DNA of 64,000 nt from Periconia sp. R9002 (GCA_023627715.1 JAMAHW010000008.1:372001-436000), one strand, 5' to 3'. Shown: positions 22,723-35,402, counted from the first letter of the stretch. Program-made: numbers and translations. The notes: a model not told the origin generated them from the sequence alone.

Positions 22723-24675
22723 ATGACAGAAACAGCACTTCGGGACCACGATATCATAGGAGATGCGGAGAAGTCAGTGAGGGAGAGGGAGAAACAGGCG
22801 CACCATGAACAACTCACCGAAGAAGAACTGATGATTGCGAAGAAGTTGCGAGAGAAGATTGACATCAGAATCATGCCTTTGGTGATCCTCGTATACCTCA
22901 TGAATTATATCGATAGGTATGTATTATCATAAACAACCACCCTGCTTTCCCCCCGCTGTGTCTGGGGAAGTCTAGCAAGCCTCCACTTCGCAAGCTTTCT
23001 GGAGTTGCTTACCATGTCTTGTAGGAACAATTATGCCGCCGCACGACTCCAGGGTCTCGAAAAGGACCTCGGACTCGTCGGCAACCAGTATCAAGTCGGC
23101 CTTTCCATTCTATTCGTCGGCTACATACTAATGCAAGTACCGTCCAATATACTACTGAACTACGTCGGCCGACCCTCATGGTATCTCGGCGTCTTTACCA
23201 TTGTGTGGGGTCTAGTCTCCGCGTTGACCTCGCAAGTAACCAACTACGGCGGCATAGTCGCATGCCGTTTTATTCTCGGAATCGTCGAGGCTCCATTCTT
23301 TGCGGGTGTGCTTTTCTACCTGTCCAAGTGGTATACGAAGGAGGAACTCGCGAAACGAAATGCGATCTTCTACTCGGGATCTCTCGTCTCGGGCGCGTTC
23401 GGTAATCTCATCGCAGCTGGTATTTTGGATGGCCTGGCTGGGAAGCGTGGGATTACGGCGTGGCAATGGTATGTTTTCAACCACTCAATCCATGTGCTCC
23501 TTTGGGGAACGTCGTCTGACATAGATGGCACAGGCTTTATATCCTCGAAGGCACGATCACCATAACCATCGGCATCGCGGTCATCATAATCCTACCCGAC
23601 TTTCCCGACACCTGGAAATTGCTTTCACCCGAGGAAAAACACGTTGCGACTCGGCGTCTAGCGATCGATGCTGCCGAAGTCGATCTAGATGAGGCGGGCG
23701 GTATAACTCAGATGCGCGGGATCAAACTCGCGCTCCTCGACCCAAAAACATACCTCCTCGCAATCGCATACATGGGCATAACAGGCGCAGCAGGTTTCCA
23801 GAATTACTTTCCAACTTTGACGAAAACGCTTGGGTATAGTCAGACGATATCGCTCTTGCTTGTTGCCCCGCCGTATGTTTTTATGGTGTTTTACTCTTTC
23901 GCGCACTGCTGTACGTATCTTCTCCGATGGACAGGGTGTTGGGATCATCAGGTGCATTGGCATTCCAAGATCTCGTATGAGCTTATTAGTCTGCTGAAAT
24001 GAACTGACACCGTACTCGCGAATTGCAGACTACTCGGACAAAATCGGGAACCGTTTTTGGTTCCTTACCTATCCAGTTCCAATTAGTATCATTGGGTTTG
24101 TCGTGTTTATGGCAACTGACTCTTGTACGTATACTTTCTGTTTGAAGTATTGTAAGGGCTGGGTTTCTGCTCCTTGAATATCTCGCCATTGCACCATACC
24201 CACAGTTCACCCTATACATCAAGCGAGTCCAGCTAACCTCACACCCACCACCCATCTAGTCGGCCCCCGCTACTTCTCCTTCTTCCTCATGAACTTCGTC
24301 TTCGCTCAAAACGGCACAATCTACGCCTGGATGTCCAGCTCGATCCCACGTCCCCCCGCCAAACGCGCCGCAGCGCTCGCCTTCATCAATAGCGTCGGAA
24401 ACAGTGCCAGTATCTGGACGCCCTTTACGTACTTCCCATCCTCGGCGCCTCATTACCGTCCCGCGATGGGCGTGTGCATCGGGCTTGAGGTGCTAGCTCT
24501 TGTGTGTTGCGTGGTGCTTAGGTGGTATTTGCAGAGGCAGAATCGCGAGTTGGAAGTGTTGGAGGGTGAGATTGTGGAGTTTTCGGAGAGGGAGCTGAAG
24601 AGGACGGCTGATGTGGAGGGGATGGATGTTGCGAGGGCTAGGGAGGTGCAGAAGGGGTTTCGGTATCTGTTGTGA
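22723..24675 (+). CDS. MFS transporter, anion:cation symporter (allantoate permease-like) family
   Basis: Predicted 508-residue plasma-membrane permease with about 12 membrane segments, in five exons: 22723-22916, 23025-23468, 23534-23910, 24029-24124 and 24260-24675. Family features are the first-helix MPLVILVYLMNYIDR followed by NNYAAARLQGLEKDLGL, the motif GYILMQVPSNILLNYVGRP, and GIVEAPFFAGVLFYLSKWY. These are typical of the ACS group that includes yeast Dal5, Tna1 and Fen2, which import allantoate, nicotinate or pantothenate with protons. The true substrate is unknown. The gene converges on a nitrilase-family amidase only 213 bp away, so a shared role in nitrogen compound use is possible but inferred. 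The cytosolic C-terminus is charged. All junctions keep frame. Confidence 0.9.
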
Positions 24676-24888
24676 TTGGTTTGTAAGTTTTTTAGATAGC
24701 AGGTGTTAGAGGAGAGTAGAAGAGTTATGAAAGGGAATCGGCAAATTGGCATGGACATGGTTAACACAGAGTTGTGGATGTGATACGATTTAGGTAATAT
24801 TGGAACAGGAACTACCCAAACGTGATTACGACCGATATATACTCTGCTTCTCTTCATACACACGCAAGAACTAACCTATCACCCTCAC

Positions 24889-26449
24889 TCACAACTTCCC
24901 CTTTTCCCTCTGCCTTGCCCCATCTTCCTTCTCATCCCCACCGCTCAACTCAACCTCTCCACCTCCACTCCCCTCCCGCGCCAACCTCGTATGCCTATAA
25001 TCATAGTGCCAATCATCCCTCGCAATATCCGACCTGACCTTATAATTGGCCTCTGCATCTTCCAAAATCTGCATGTCCAAATCAACGACGCTCATTCCCT
25101 CGGCAGAGCTCCCAAGACGAGTGAGCGCGCCGATGAAGGGCGCTGTGACTTGCGAGAGACCCGCGTATCCGCGTCCTGGGGGACCGCCCGCGTTTGCGAA
25201 AACGATGGCTGTCTCGATATTAGTTTTTTTTTTGGGTTGTTATATAGGTAGCGAGCAGATGTTGGAAAGACTTACCGCAGGTGTTCTCAAATGCCCTTGC
25301 AGTAAGCATCGAGTCGAGGAACAGCGCTTCAGCGGATGGATTGACTTTTAAACCCGCCTCGTTGCAGTCGTTGAGTGTCCAAAAGGTGGGTATGATGATG
25401 ATTTTGGCGCCTTGTGCGATAAGTTCGCGGAAGGCTTCAGGGAAGGCCAAATCCCAGCAGATGAGCATGCCTACTTTCCCAATGGGCGTGTCGAAGACCT
25501 CGTGCATCTCGTGGCGTGTAGGTGCTGTTAGATGGTCGCGCTCTGGACCCCTATGTAGCCATCAGCAGTTCTCCTACCGTCTTTAAGATTTTACCGGTTA
25601 AATCGGCATTGACTTACCACAAGTTCTTCTTCACATACTTCCCCACCACTTCACCGCGATGGTCGATAAAATACGCAGTGTTCAGCAAACGATTCTCCTC
25701 CTTCTCCTCATTCGGATGACTCTCAACAATAGTTCCCGGCACGATGCAAATACCGCACTCTTTGGCGAGTGCCTTGTACTTGTTCAGGTAGACTTCCCAT
25801 TGCGCGCAGAGCTCTGCGAAACCGGGCTCGTTTGGTTTCCAGTTTGTGAGGTGATATTCTGTGAATAGGTTTCAGCTCTTTTTCCGTTTAGGTGTGGGTG
25901 TGTCTCTATATTTAATTCGTGATCTAGTCTAGGGGTTGGGGCGGTTGATCATGTTGGGAGATACGGGATTGAACAATATTCATCATCGTTTTCGCAAAAC
26001 TTGGATTCCCAAGCCAGCCAAAGGATACACAAGCACTTGACAATACGGCACACAAACTTCGCTTTTTTCTCGCAGAACTGAAATTCCAACTGAAAAAAAA
26101 GACAAAGCGTATTCAAGTATAACAGAGAAGACAAAAACTCACCAGGCAAGACCGCCAGCTCCGCACCCTGAGCCGCTGCACTCCTTACATAACTGGCCGC
26201 CTTATTGAAGTTATGCTCGATTTGCAGAGGCTTTACTCATTCAAATTCCATGGGGGTACACAGTCAGCCAATCATATTCACCATCTCTTCAAGTCCTCTC
26301 GTGTCGTTATCGGTTATCTTAAAATCTCACTCTTTTCTCTCTCTCAAACATGAAATATGCGGATGACGTGACGGGTGCGCAGACTGACAAAACACCACAC
26401 CTACCTTTGGATACAATTGTATGACGGCAACTTTCACGATCTGGGCCAT
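24889..26449 (-). CDS. Nitrilase-superfamily carbon-nitrogen hydrolase
   Basis: Predicted 322-residue amidase in five exons: 26449-26405, 26230-26143, 25858-25618, 25550-25276 and 25208-24889. The Glu-Lys-Cys catalytic triad is visible as E45 (LPEYHL), K121 (GKYVKKNLWGPERD) and C156 (MLICWDLAFPEAFRE). The opening MAQIVKVAVIQL and the late VTAPFIGALTRLGS and VVDLDMQILEDAEANYKVRS blocks fit the family. It hydrolyses a carbon-nitrogen bond of an amide or carbamoyl compound; omega-amidase-like and carbamoyl-amine amidase-like enzymes are candidates, and substrate cannot be read from sequence. The second intron is unusually long for this locus (284 bp). The tail is Glu/Gly/Lys-rich and probably disordered. 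It converges on the MFS gene. Confidence 0.9.
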
Positions 26450-27023
26450 TTTTACGATCCTTTCTGGGAGATAAAGAGATTTCGGGTCCGAATTGTTTTG
26501 GGTAACCAATACGCAACGGGTAGACGGATGGGGAAAGTTGCAGTGTGGAAGCGAGATGTTGAGTGAACGAGGGGTCCGGCACACAAGTAGACTAAGGCCG
26601 GCACGGAGTTAAGGATCGGGGTTTGACCAAACTTTTGGCTGACCGTACAGGTCATTGGTTACACTAGCACGAAGAACCGCTTCTGTCGTTTTGAACTTAC
26701 ATTCTCTCGGGACAATTATCCTTCCTGACGGAAAAGATTTTGGATTTCATATTTGTCATTAGGAGAAACAAGTGAGAAACAGGAATTGCACAGTTTAGAA
26801 GAGCCTCGGCGGAGTCCAACCCAATCATCCAAACGCGGCATAGTACCCAAATATATACTGGATCGAGATCGTTACGACCATCTCACATCCATGTAAACAA
26901 AAGATCTTGAAACCTCCACATCATCGAACCAGTGTGTAGTCATGTCCAACCAACGAAGTAAAGAGATGCCTTTGCACAAAAGAGAATCGTAAAAAATCAA
27001 GTGACAATCCCTTCCTCGCCATA
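26450..27023. other. Intergenic
   Basis: This region holds the promoter of the amidase gene and the 3' flank of the EthD gene. No further feature was seen. Confidence 0.5.
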
Positions 27024-27440
27024 TCAAACACTCCCCACAAACCTCCACCCAACCGATCCGCCATCTCTCCCCGTGGACGATGTCAGCCCTACCGTGAACC
27101 CCCTCAAACGGCCAACATCGACGAACTGGTCCAAGCTTCGCGCATGAATGTCATGCTTCTCGTTATCCTCGAGCTTCTTCATGAACCTCGCACAGTGATC
27201 CTTATTAGAAAAGGTGAGGACGGCGAGCCCATCATAGTCGATGCCTTCGGGACTGCCCATCTCTACATTAGGTTGGCCGTCCTCGTTGAGCTCGAGATAG
27301 TGTCGCGTGTGAGACAAAGGGAAGTCGTAGCCCACGAGTTGCTTGAGGAGAGGAATGTATTGCGTCTCCCAATAGTGCTTGAATTCAACCCAAGTGACGC
27401 TGGGTTTGCGTGGCATGAGGAGGATGACGGAGTAAACCAT
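27024..27440 (-). CDS. EthD-domain protein
   Basis: Single-exon protein of 138 residues. The pattern MVYSVILLMPRKPSVTWVEF-KHYWE, a VGYDFPLSHTRHYL strand, and YDGLAVLTFSNKDHCARFMK is that of EthD-like dimeric alpha/beta-barrel proteins, which occur in degradation and polyketide or quinone pathways. No catalytic residue assignment is safe. The open frame extends upstream to 27761, but that extension is hydrophobic and unlike the family, so I chose the ATG at the start of the domain. No biosynthetic neighbours are present. Confidence 0.8.
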   Translation of the reverse strand: MVYSVILLMPRKPSVTWVEFKHYWETQYIPLLKQLVGYDFPLSHTRHYLELNEDGQPNVEMGSPEGIDYDGLAVLTFSNKDHCARFMKKLEDNEKHDIHARSLDQFVDVGRLRGFTVGLTSSTGRDGGSVGWRFVGSV

Positions 27441-28093
27441 GACTAGCGCGTTCCGCGTTCTGGTATGTTGACTTTGAAGAACAATAGCATTGGGATGATA
27501 AGGGGAGTCGAAGAATGTGTGGTGTTGAGACTGTACATATGTATATGGTGACTTGTATGCGGAGTTAGCCTTAAATCCATGCCCCGTCGGCCTTGAATAA
27601 CTAAAGTGATCCGGCACTACGCCCATTAACGCTAGGGTTACATACAGTGGAGTGAACTGAAGGATCCGTATCAAAGTCACACGAAAGAAGCAAATCCAGC
27701 ACAAGAGTGGTGCTACTGTCAACAGAATAATGAGTATGGTAATATTCCAAAATTGCCGCAATAGGCGAAAGGGGGGTATCTATGTGTAGCTACTCGAAAG
27801 AAGACAAATTAAAGAGAACCGTGTAGTTAAAGGAAAGAACCATGAAGCTCATGTCGAAAGGAACCCTCTGTTATGAAGGCCACGAAGCTACCGTAGACCT
27901 ATCGTGAAGTTCAAGTGTGCCCGCAACAAATGGTAGGTAAGAAACATGTACTACCAGGTAGGTAGCTTTCAGCATCTAATGAAATACCGCACGATCAAAG
28001 CCATCTTGGGATATGGAAAAATTATTTCCATCCCAGCACATGAGGTATTGTGTTTTACATCCGTGGCTAGGAACATGTCTTATGAGTGATGTA
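27441..28093. other. Intergenic
   Basis: The region between two - strand genes carries the EthD gene promoter and the 3' flank of the RRM gene. An open frame covers 27441-27761 but looks non-coding. Confidence 0.5.
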
Positions 28094-29597
28094 TCAGGTC
28101 ATGGTAGCTTCATTCCATCCCCGGGTGATGTGGAAGCTTCCAGCCACGGAAGAGCCGTCATCAGACTCAGATTCATTATCCCACTCTGTTTCCAGAAGAG
28201 CATACCGGTTAGCAGTTGACATCGATTTCACGGTAGTAGTCGGAAGACAATTATCCGACTTTGTGGCCTTGCGTGGTAAAGGCACCGCACATTCGTCCGG
28301 ATACCAATCGATCCTCAGTCCCTTGTAAACAGAGCGAGACATGCAGCAGGTTTTGGCGAAGAGCGCATTGTGGATGGAATTGGTGAAGATGTAAGCATCT
28401 CCATCCTTGAAATATATGTTGATCACGACGAGATTGTGTATGTGATCCAGGTGGTCACGAATCTGATCTGCGGTGAGCTTTCCGTAAGCGCCTCGGACAA
28501 CAAGATTGCGGCTGGCTCCGTTTGCGATCTTGAACGACACATGTGGCGGGACATGGAACTGGCGATCATTCCAAGAGAATTCGAGCTGCGACAGTAAGCA
28601 AAGTTTGGAGCTGCAGAACAATCGTACCCACCCGTTTTGAATGCAGATAGATATCGTTACGCTTTGTATAGGCAAGAAAATCGGCTGCGCCTTCCACGAA
28701 AGAGACGGTTGCCGTCCTGTCATGACGCAGAAAGATGTCAAGCAGTCTTCCGCCACGGATAATGGACGTGATATCTTTGTGCGTTGTGCGGTCGGCAAGG
28801 TTGGATATGAGTATGGTCCGCTGATCGTGTATAGGAACCCGCTGCAAGGCGTAGTTCGGGTCTTCTTTCTGGGATGTAGGGAAGGAAGTGGTAGGTTGTC
28901 CAAAACCGTAGCCATTACTGCCGAAACAGGACCTAGTGGGCTGAAGTTTATAAGCAGAGTGTGGCGAAAGCCTGCTAGACACAGGATCATCTGGCGGTGT
29001 GGAAAGTACCCGTGATTGTGCGAAGGTATCTTCCCAAGAGCTTGGCTGAGTCACACTGAGCTCTTCGGACGCCTCGGACTCGCTGGCAAGTAGAGTTTCC
29101 AAAGTTTCCGTTGTCAAGCCTCCCTTGAACAGCACGCTCTTGAGTTGATCTGAGGCTTGTTAGGGATAGGTTTGAGTGGTGGGGTGAGTGCCCAAGCAGC
29201 GTACTGAATTCATGAAGTGATTGAGTCTGGCGAGCAATGTGGTCAGAATCAATTGGCAGATATGTATCGAGGCGAACGTACCAGGTACTCGTATTCACTT
29301 TTGGACAAGGTAACATTGGCAGATAGGCTAGGAGTAGTGTCGAACTCAGGGCCAGTAGTGTGCTGCAGTTGTCTTCGTTAGGCTTCTGATCCTCATGAAC
29401 GGCGGTATGTATGTGTAGGCGTATGATGGACAAGACTTACCGATTCAGCCCTGTAGCCATATATCAGCGATTGTGTACATTAGCAAGATAAAGGTACAGC
29501 AAGCACAGCAACGTAACATATGAAGACTAACTCGGGCGGTTTCGTACCTGCGGAGCAAGGCTCGAAAATAAGATTTCCCTATGGTAACGGTTGCCAT
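28094..29597 (-). CDS. RRM RNA-binding protein (Nrd1-like), six exons with a 10-bp exon
   Basis: Predicted 390-residue RNA-binding protein. Exons are 29597-29548, 29450-29441 (10 bp), 29362-29282, 29226-29205 (22 bp), 29149-28632 and 28585-28094. After splicing the N-terminus reads MATVTIGKSYFRALLRRAES, then HTTGPEFDTTPSL and SKSEYEYLTQSLHEFNQLKS, which resembles the N-terminal block of fungal proteins related to S. pombe Nrd1. The first RRM is the region with RTILISNLADRTTHKDITSI and ATVSFVEGAADFLAY. The second spans RNLVVRGAYGKLTADQIRDH to YKGLRIDWYPDE. The linker is Ser/Pro-rich. The C-terminus is acidic. It likely binds mRNA in the cytoplasm to control differentiation-related transcripts, inferred from family. 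It is divergent from the BCS1-like gene, sharing a 377-bp promoter. Confidence 0.85.
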
Positions 29598-29974
29598 GGT
29601 GGGCAGGGCAAAAGAGAAAGAGGGCGTAAGTGAGTAGGCTTGGAGGCCAAAGGTTGAGAGGGAAGAGAGGAAAAGATGGTATTGTTAAGGTGATTGATGG
29701 CTATGAAGCAGGCGGGAAGGCAGGCTCCTTGGACCTACCGGCCAAGATATCTACCTGGCTATCTATACCTACCTAAGCATCTACCAGTTGACCTATCGAT
29801 ATGCATGTGCCGTGCTCCTGCATTTATTTACTGCCACGTGACTGCTTCTATTCCTACCCTGGCGGATACGCAGCCTTGGCTCTAGCCGTTTCCGGTTTTA
29901 GCGCAGTACACTACTTGTACATGACGTCTCGACCTCCTCGATGCCTTCAAAAAAGTTCACTCTGCTTGCTGCTC
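29598..29974. promoter_or_regulatory. Divergent promoter (RRM gene / BCS1-like gene)
   Basis: A 377-bp region separates the two divergent start codons. It includes a purine-rich tract on the + strand at about 29615-29670, and CTACC/TACCT repeats at about 29740-29790. No specific binding site is assigned. Confidence 0.5.
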
Positions 29975-31587
29975 ATGGCCAACGACAACTCCATAATACC
30001 ACCACCAACACCTCCCCCTTCATCACACCAGCCTGCCCCTGCCCAGCATGCGCCGCCACGATTCGACAGCAGCGAGGGTGTCGGCGCGTATTTCTCTCAA
30101 TTAATTGAAAATCCCTTCTTTACCGCTGTACGTCTGTCTGCCTTACACTTCTCCCATGTAGCCAGGCCCAATTCAGCCTTTCAGTCAAACAACCAATCGA
30201 CCATGAGCTGTTGCAGCTACATTCATACCTACCCATACACTTACCGTCATTGCAGGGCTTCGGACTGGCAGCGCTTGCAACTGCGGCCCGTATAGGTCAA
30301 AAGGGTCTCACCCAAAGCGCTTCCCTGCTGCGCCGCCGTATGCTCGTCGACCTCGAAATAACTCGACATGATCACGCATACCCATGGCTGCTGTTATGGA
30401 TGACCAATTTCCATAGAACACAGGCAAGCGCCCCGACACCGTCCAAATCCGGTCTTCTCTCGTCGCTAGTCAATCGCATCAACCCGCGTCTCCATCACCT
30501 GCAAGTCAGCACCTTCCAGTCGCAAACCGGGCCGGCACACGCCGCCCACTTCTCGTTCGTTCCGGGCCACGGCAAACATATTCTGCGCTATGGCAATTCT
30601 TTCATCCTCGTGGATCGCCAGCGAGACAAGGCGTTTGATCTATCGACAGGGGTGCCCTTTGAGACGATAACGCTCACCACCCTCTACTCGCAACGCAACG
30701 TGTTCGAAAAAATCTTTGCCGAGGCCCACCAGATGCACCAGCAGATGCAGGAGGGGAAGACGGCGATATACAATGCCATGGGAAACGACTGGCAGCCTTT
30801 TGGAGAAGCAAAACGGAAGCGACCGCTGGATTCGGTTATTCTGGAGCGCGGTGTGAAGGAGAGGATCGTACAGGATGTACAGGCCTTCTTGGCGGCACGC
30901 ACTTGGTATCTGGATCGTGGAATACCTTATAGGAGAGGCTATTTGCTCTATGGGCCGCCAGGGACGGGCAAGAGCTCCTTCATCCAGGCGCTGGCAGGCC
31001 ACTTGGATTTCAACATTGCCATTCTCAACGTTAGCCAGCGGGGGCTGCATGACGACAAATTGAGCCATCTGCTGACCAAAATCCCGGCGCGGACCATTGT
31101 ACTGCTAGAAGACGTGGATGTGGCCTTTGCGAATCGCAGGAAGCAGGACAGCGATGGTTATTCTGGTGCCACGGTGACATTTTCGGGCCTTCTGAATGCG
31201 TTGGATGGGGTTGCGAGTGCAGAGGAGCGCATCATCTTCCTCACGACGAATTATGTGGAGCGGCTGGACGAGGCACTCATTCGGCCAGGGAGGGTGGATA
31301 TGACTGTGCGTCTCGGCGAAGCTACGGAGTACCAGATGGAGCAGCTGTGGGACCGATTCTATGCTGAGTTTGATGCGTCGGGTGACGGAAAACGCAGGTT
31401 CATGGCCAAAGTCAAACAGCTGGGATTGGTAGACTCGGTGAGTACAGCAGCGCTGCAAGGGCTATTTTTGTACAACAAGGACGATGTCGAGGGTGCGATC
31501 AAGATGGTAGAGGGCCTCACCGCTTCTGGACAGGGTCACGGCGAGGAAGAAAATGTGGAACTGCCGGGCCACGTGAGTGTGCCATAG
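29975..31587 (+). CDS. BCS1-like mitochondrial AAA ATPase
   Basis: Predicted 494-residue inner-membrane AAA protein in two exons, 29975-30127 and 30256-31587. Residues 1-50 are Pro-rich and followed by a hydrophobic BCS1_N segment (GFGLAALATAARIGQKGL). The BCS1_N domain runs to about 230 (HFSFVPGHGKHILRYGNSFI). The ATPase domain has Walker A GPPGTGKSS at about 284, Walker B IVLLEDVDVAF at about 332, and the sensor/arginine-finger region with TTNYVERLDEALIRPGRVDM. Bcs1 extrudes the folded Rieske protein into complex III. Fungi also carry BCS1-like paralogues, and this one has a Pro-rich N-terminus, so canonical Bcs1 or a paralogue cannot be separated by eye. The C-terminus is short and acidic. 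Confidence 0.88.
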
Positions 31588-32141
31588 CTAACGCTACATA
31601 CGTACCTGTTTGGATGGTGGATAAGTATGGATTATGACGTAGCAATTGTACTATTATATGTATTCAACGAAGAAGAAGAAGAGGAAGAAACGAAGCGAAA
31701 TTTGTGCAACGGGTCCATTCCCAAAGAGGGTGATTTGTTGATGTGTTGCATGCAGGACATGCATGTGAGGCTGCGTGTTCGCTGCGAGCATCCCCCGCCC
31801 ACCGGCATATCTAGGAGCTCGGGCGCTGGTGTCATTGTCTGCCGCATACACAGCACTGCAGCGTGTCATGGGGCGGATCTAGCCGTTATCTGATCTGATA
31901 ACAGTCACCTGGACGTGTGTGTTTTTGTTAGCCAAGTGGTAGTCTAGCATTGGAATTACGATGGAGACTAGCAGAAGAAACTGAGCTTGTTCCGCACGGC
32001 ACGGCACACGACTGGACAACAAGTCAGGTCAGGTCAGGCATACTCGCATCCCTGCCGTTGCATTTTCAACTACACGCCCGCCCGTAGCGCCCGTAGTCTC
32101 CGTAGCCTTCCTTGCCTTGACACATCCCAGACATAGTACAT
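31588..32141. other. Intergenic promoter of OPT gene
   Basis: A GAAGAAGAAGAGGAAGAAAC purine run lies near 31670 and CAGGTCAGGTCAGG repeats near 32023-32037. No coding sequence was found. Confidence 0.5.
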
Positions 32142-35100
32142 ATGGAGTCGGATGCCCTCTCCACGTTGCATGGCCTCTCTCTCTCCTCCCATTCCCGCGA
32201 TTCCACTGATCCCGATCCCCTTCCAGCCGAGCCCTCCAGCTCGCCAGGCAGTTACGAGCTTCATGATTTCGCCACCCATCCAGGAGCAATCCTAGCCGCG
32301 CCCCAAACCAGCAGCAGCCTTGATGCCACCCGCCATCTCGACGTCGTCGCTTTCCCTCCCCACACCCCCTCCCTTCTCGATCCCCACCACATGTCGCGCA
32401 CTCCTTTACTGGTGCGCTCCTCTCCCGCTCAAGGCACCGGTTCCTATGGAGGCCTGCCCCTCCTCTCCGTGAGCTCCAGTCCCGACGACTCGGAAGATCA
32501 GGTGACCGGCTTTCTGCACCACTCCTCCACCAGGAAAAAGGGAAAAGGAAAACAAAATGCCAAGAGCAAACTGCGACACGGCGAATCACAGCGTCACTCG
32601 TCACCCGTCACGACTCACTCTGTGGACTCGTTTCAAAGCGAGAACATTGTCACCTCCTCGCATCCCCGTCGTCACAGTACTAAGGATGAGTCGGACGATA
32701 CTCTCCCAGCTTTGGACGAACCCCTGCTGGAATCCCGCTTCAACGCAAGTGCCCTGAACCCTTCTGTTGCCACATCGCGTCGTCCCTTTCAGACATTGCA
32801 ATCTTCTTCCTCTTCCAGCAGCCAGGCCGAAGGACAGGGTGACGATGAGCACGCCTCCACGAGTGAGGATGATGATGATGATAGTTTACATGACATCAAA
32901 TCAAACGGCCAGCCATCGGACAATTCACCCTATTCCCAAGTCCGCGCATCCGTTGCATCTACTGATGACACATCGCTATCCATAAACACGCCGCGCATGT
33001 GGTTTCTTTCATTGTTTTTTGCCGTTCTTGGATCTTCAACAAATCTGTTCTTTTCTCTGAGATACCCGAGCGTCAGCATAACTCCTATTATTGCCCTCCT
33101 CCTAGTTCATCCTCTTGGTCTCTTGTGGGACCGAATATTCAAACGTGCTTCAGATCCCGAAGAAACCTTCATCAATGGCGCCCTTGAATCGCGCGGCCGG
33201 CCCGGTTCCAGGCACAGTTCTCACTCGATGCAGTCGCCGTCATTACGGATATCCCAAATGAGACTGTGGCTGGCCAGGGGTCGCTGGAATGCAAAGGAGC
33301 ATTGTTGCGTGTACATTAGTAGTAACGTGTCGTTTGGATTTGCATTCGCAACAGATGTTCGTACAACTCACATGGACGGGGTTGTTCGTAGTACACAAGC
33401 TAATATCGAATCAGGTCATCGTTGAACAAACCAAATTTTACCGACAGGATCTCGGCGTTCCGTATCAGATTCTCCTTACCCTGTCCACCCAGATCCTGGG
33501 CTATGCACTTGCAGGATTGACTCGCCAATATCTTGTTCGACCGAGTGGCATGATTTGGCCGAGTACCCTCGTTTCTACGTCCATGTTTACTACCCTGCAC
33601 AAGGATGAGAACAAACCCGCAAATGGTTGGACCATCTCGTCGTCCAAATTCTTTGTGCGCGTGTTCTTGGGTTCCGCTGCATTCTACTTCCTTCCAGGAC
33701 TTCTTATGCCGGCCTTGAGTTACTTCAGTATCATCACATGGTTTGCACCAAAGAACGTCGTAGTTGCTAACCTGTTCGGTATCGCGTCAGGATTGGGCCT
33801 ATTTCCATTGACCTTCGACTGGGCACAGATAGCCTACATTGGATCACCTCTCGTTACCCCCTTTTGGGCAGCCCTCAATATCCTCGGAGGTCTCGTACTG
33901 GTCATGTGGATTGCTGCTCCACTAATGTACTATGCCAACGTCATGTATTCTTCATACATGCCAATCCTCTCATCCGCAGTATTCGACAATCGCGGGAAGC
34001 CGTACGATGTTAGCAAGATCCTCACGGACGACTTTCTGTTTAACAAAGACGCATACGACAGTTACAGCCGGGTGTTCTTGCCCATCACCTACGTTCTGAG
34101 CTACGCTCTCCAATTCGCTGCCCTTACCGCCTTGATTTCTCACACCGCTCTATGGCACGGCAAGGACATCGTTAGTCAATGGCGCCGCTCATGGGCAGAA
34201 ATTCGAAGGCGTCCAGGAGCAGAGTACGAACCGTTACAGCACACAAGTCCCGCCGATGGCCGGCCCGATTCACCGAGGATGTACAGGTATAGCACAACAT
34301 CAGAGCCGCAATTAGAAGACCTTCTTACTGTAGAGGATGTCCATAATCGACTCATGCGTCGATACGAAGATGTCCCCATCTCTTGGTATATCGCTACCGG
34401 CGTCTCCATGGCCGCCATAGGCGTGTTCGTCGTCGAATATTATCCCATCCATCTTCCATGGTATGGCCTTCTACTTGCCCTCGCTATTAGCACTCTTCTG
34501 TTCGTTCCTATCGGCATCGTCATGGCCATCACCAACCAACAGAGTAGTCTGTATCTCATCTGTCAGTTGATTTGCGGTGTGGCCTTCCCTGGCCGTCCAG
34601 TTGCAAACATGGTCTTCACTACCTACGGCTACATAACCAGCACCCAAGGCCTAAAGTTTTCGTCTGACCTCAAGCTTGGCCACTACATGAAGATTCCCCC
34701 CAAAATTCTCTTCAAACTACAACTCACTGCCACCATCGTATCGAGTTTGACGCAGATTGGCGTCCTCAACTGGATGCTTCGGTTCATCCCTGGTATATGT
34801 ACCCCCAACGCAATCAACGGTTTCACATGTCCGATTGCAAGGGTCCACTTCAACGGAAGCATTCTCTGGGGAGTGGTGGGCCCGAGGCGGTTCTTCGGTC
34901 CAGGCGCCCTCTATCGTCCACTAGTATGGGCATTCTTCATCGGATTTATTGCCCCCGTTGTCCTTTGGCTACCCGCCCGCCGCAATCGCAAATCCATCCT
35001 TCGCAAAGTGAATCTAGCCGTCGTATTTGGCTCACTGTCCTGGATCCCCCCTGCGACCGGTCTCAACTTTTCGGTTTGGGCAATAGTGTGCTACATCTTC

Positions 35101-35402
35101 AACTTTGAGATCAAGAGAAGAAGGAAAGACTGGTGGCGCAAATACAACATGACACTGAGTGCTGCCCTAGACTCTGGCCTCGCCGTTGGTGTTGTCGTCA
35201 TCTTCTTTGGCATTCTTTACCCGGGTTGGATGAGTGGGTTCAAGTGGTGGGGGACTGAAATATATAAGCAGGTAAGGAGTCATTCTCCCCGTTACTATTC
35301 GCATGTCAAACTCGCTGACACTGAGGATAGGGTTGCGACTGGACGGCATGCTCGTTTAAAACCGTCAAAAAGGGACAAATATTCGGACCAGAACACTGGT
35401 GA
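32142..35402 (+). CDS. Oligopeptide transporter (OPT family)
   Basis: Predicted 1047-residue membrane transporter in three exons: 32142-33356, 33415-35271 and 35331-35402. The first ~285 residues are Ser/Thr/Pro/Asp-rich and disordered, longer than in most homologues. The OPT domain follows with many membrane segments. Signatures include WNAKEHCCVYISSNVSFGFA, TDVIVEQTKFYRQDLG, SPLVTPFWAALNILGGLVLV, the central PISWYIATG region, LICGVAFPGRPVANMVF, IPPKILFKLQLTATIVSSLT and a terminal GCDWTACSF ... FGPEHW block. The last exon is only 24 codons and restores the conserved OPT tail. It should import small peptides (tetra/pentapeptides, glutathione-like or metal-chelating peptides) with protons; substrate is unknown. 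The start is the first in-frame ATG; a shorter start is possible because of the disordered leader. Confidence 0.9.

Noticed and set aside
27441..27761. N-terminal extension of the EthD protein with a hydrophobic stretch
   Set aside because: EthD proteins start near the first strand; the extension has no matching pattern and lies in a promoter position.
32029..32604. 191-codon minus frame opposite the OPT leader
   Set aside because: Shadow of the real + strand exon.
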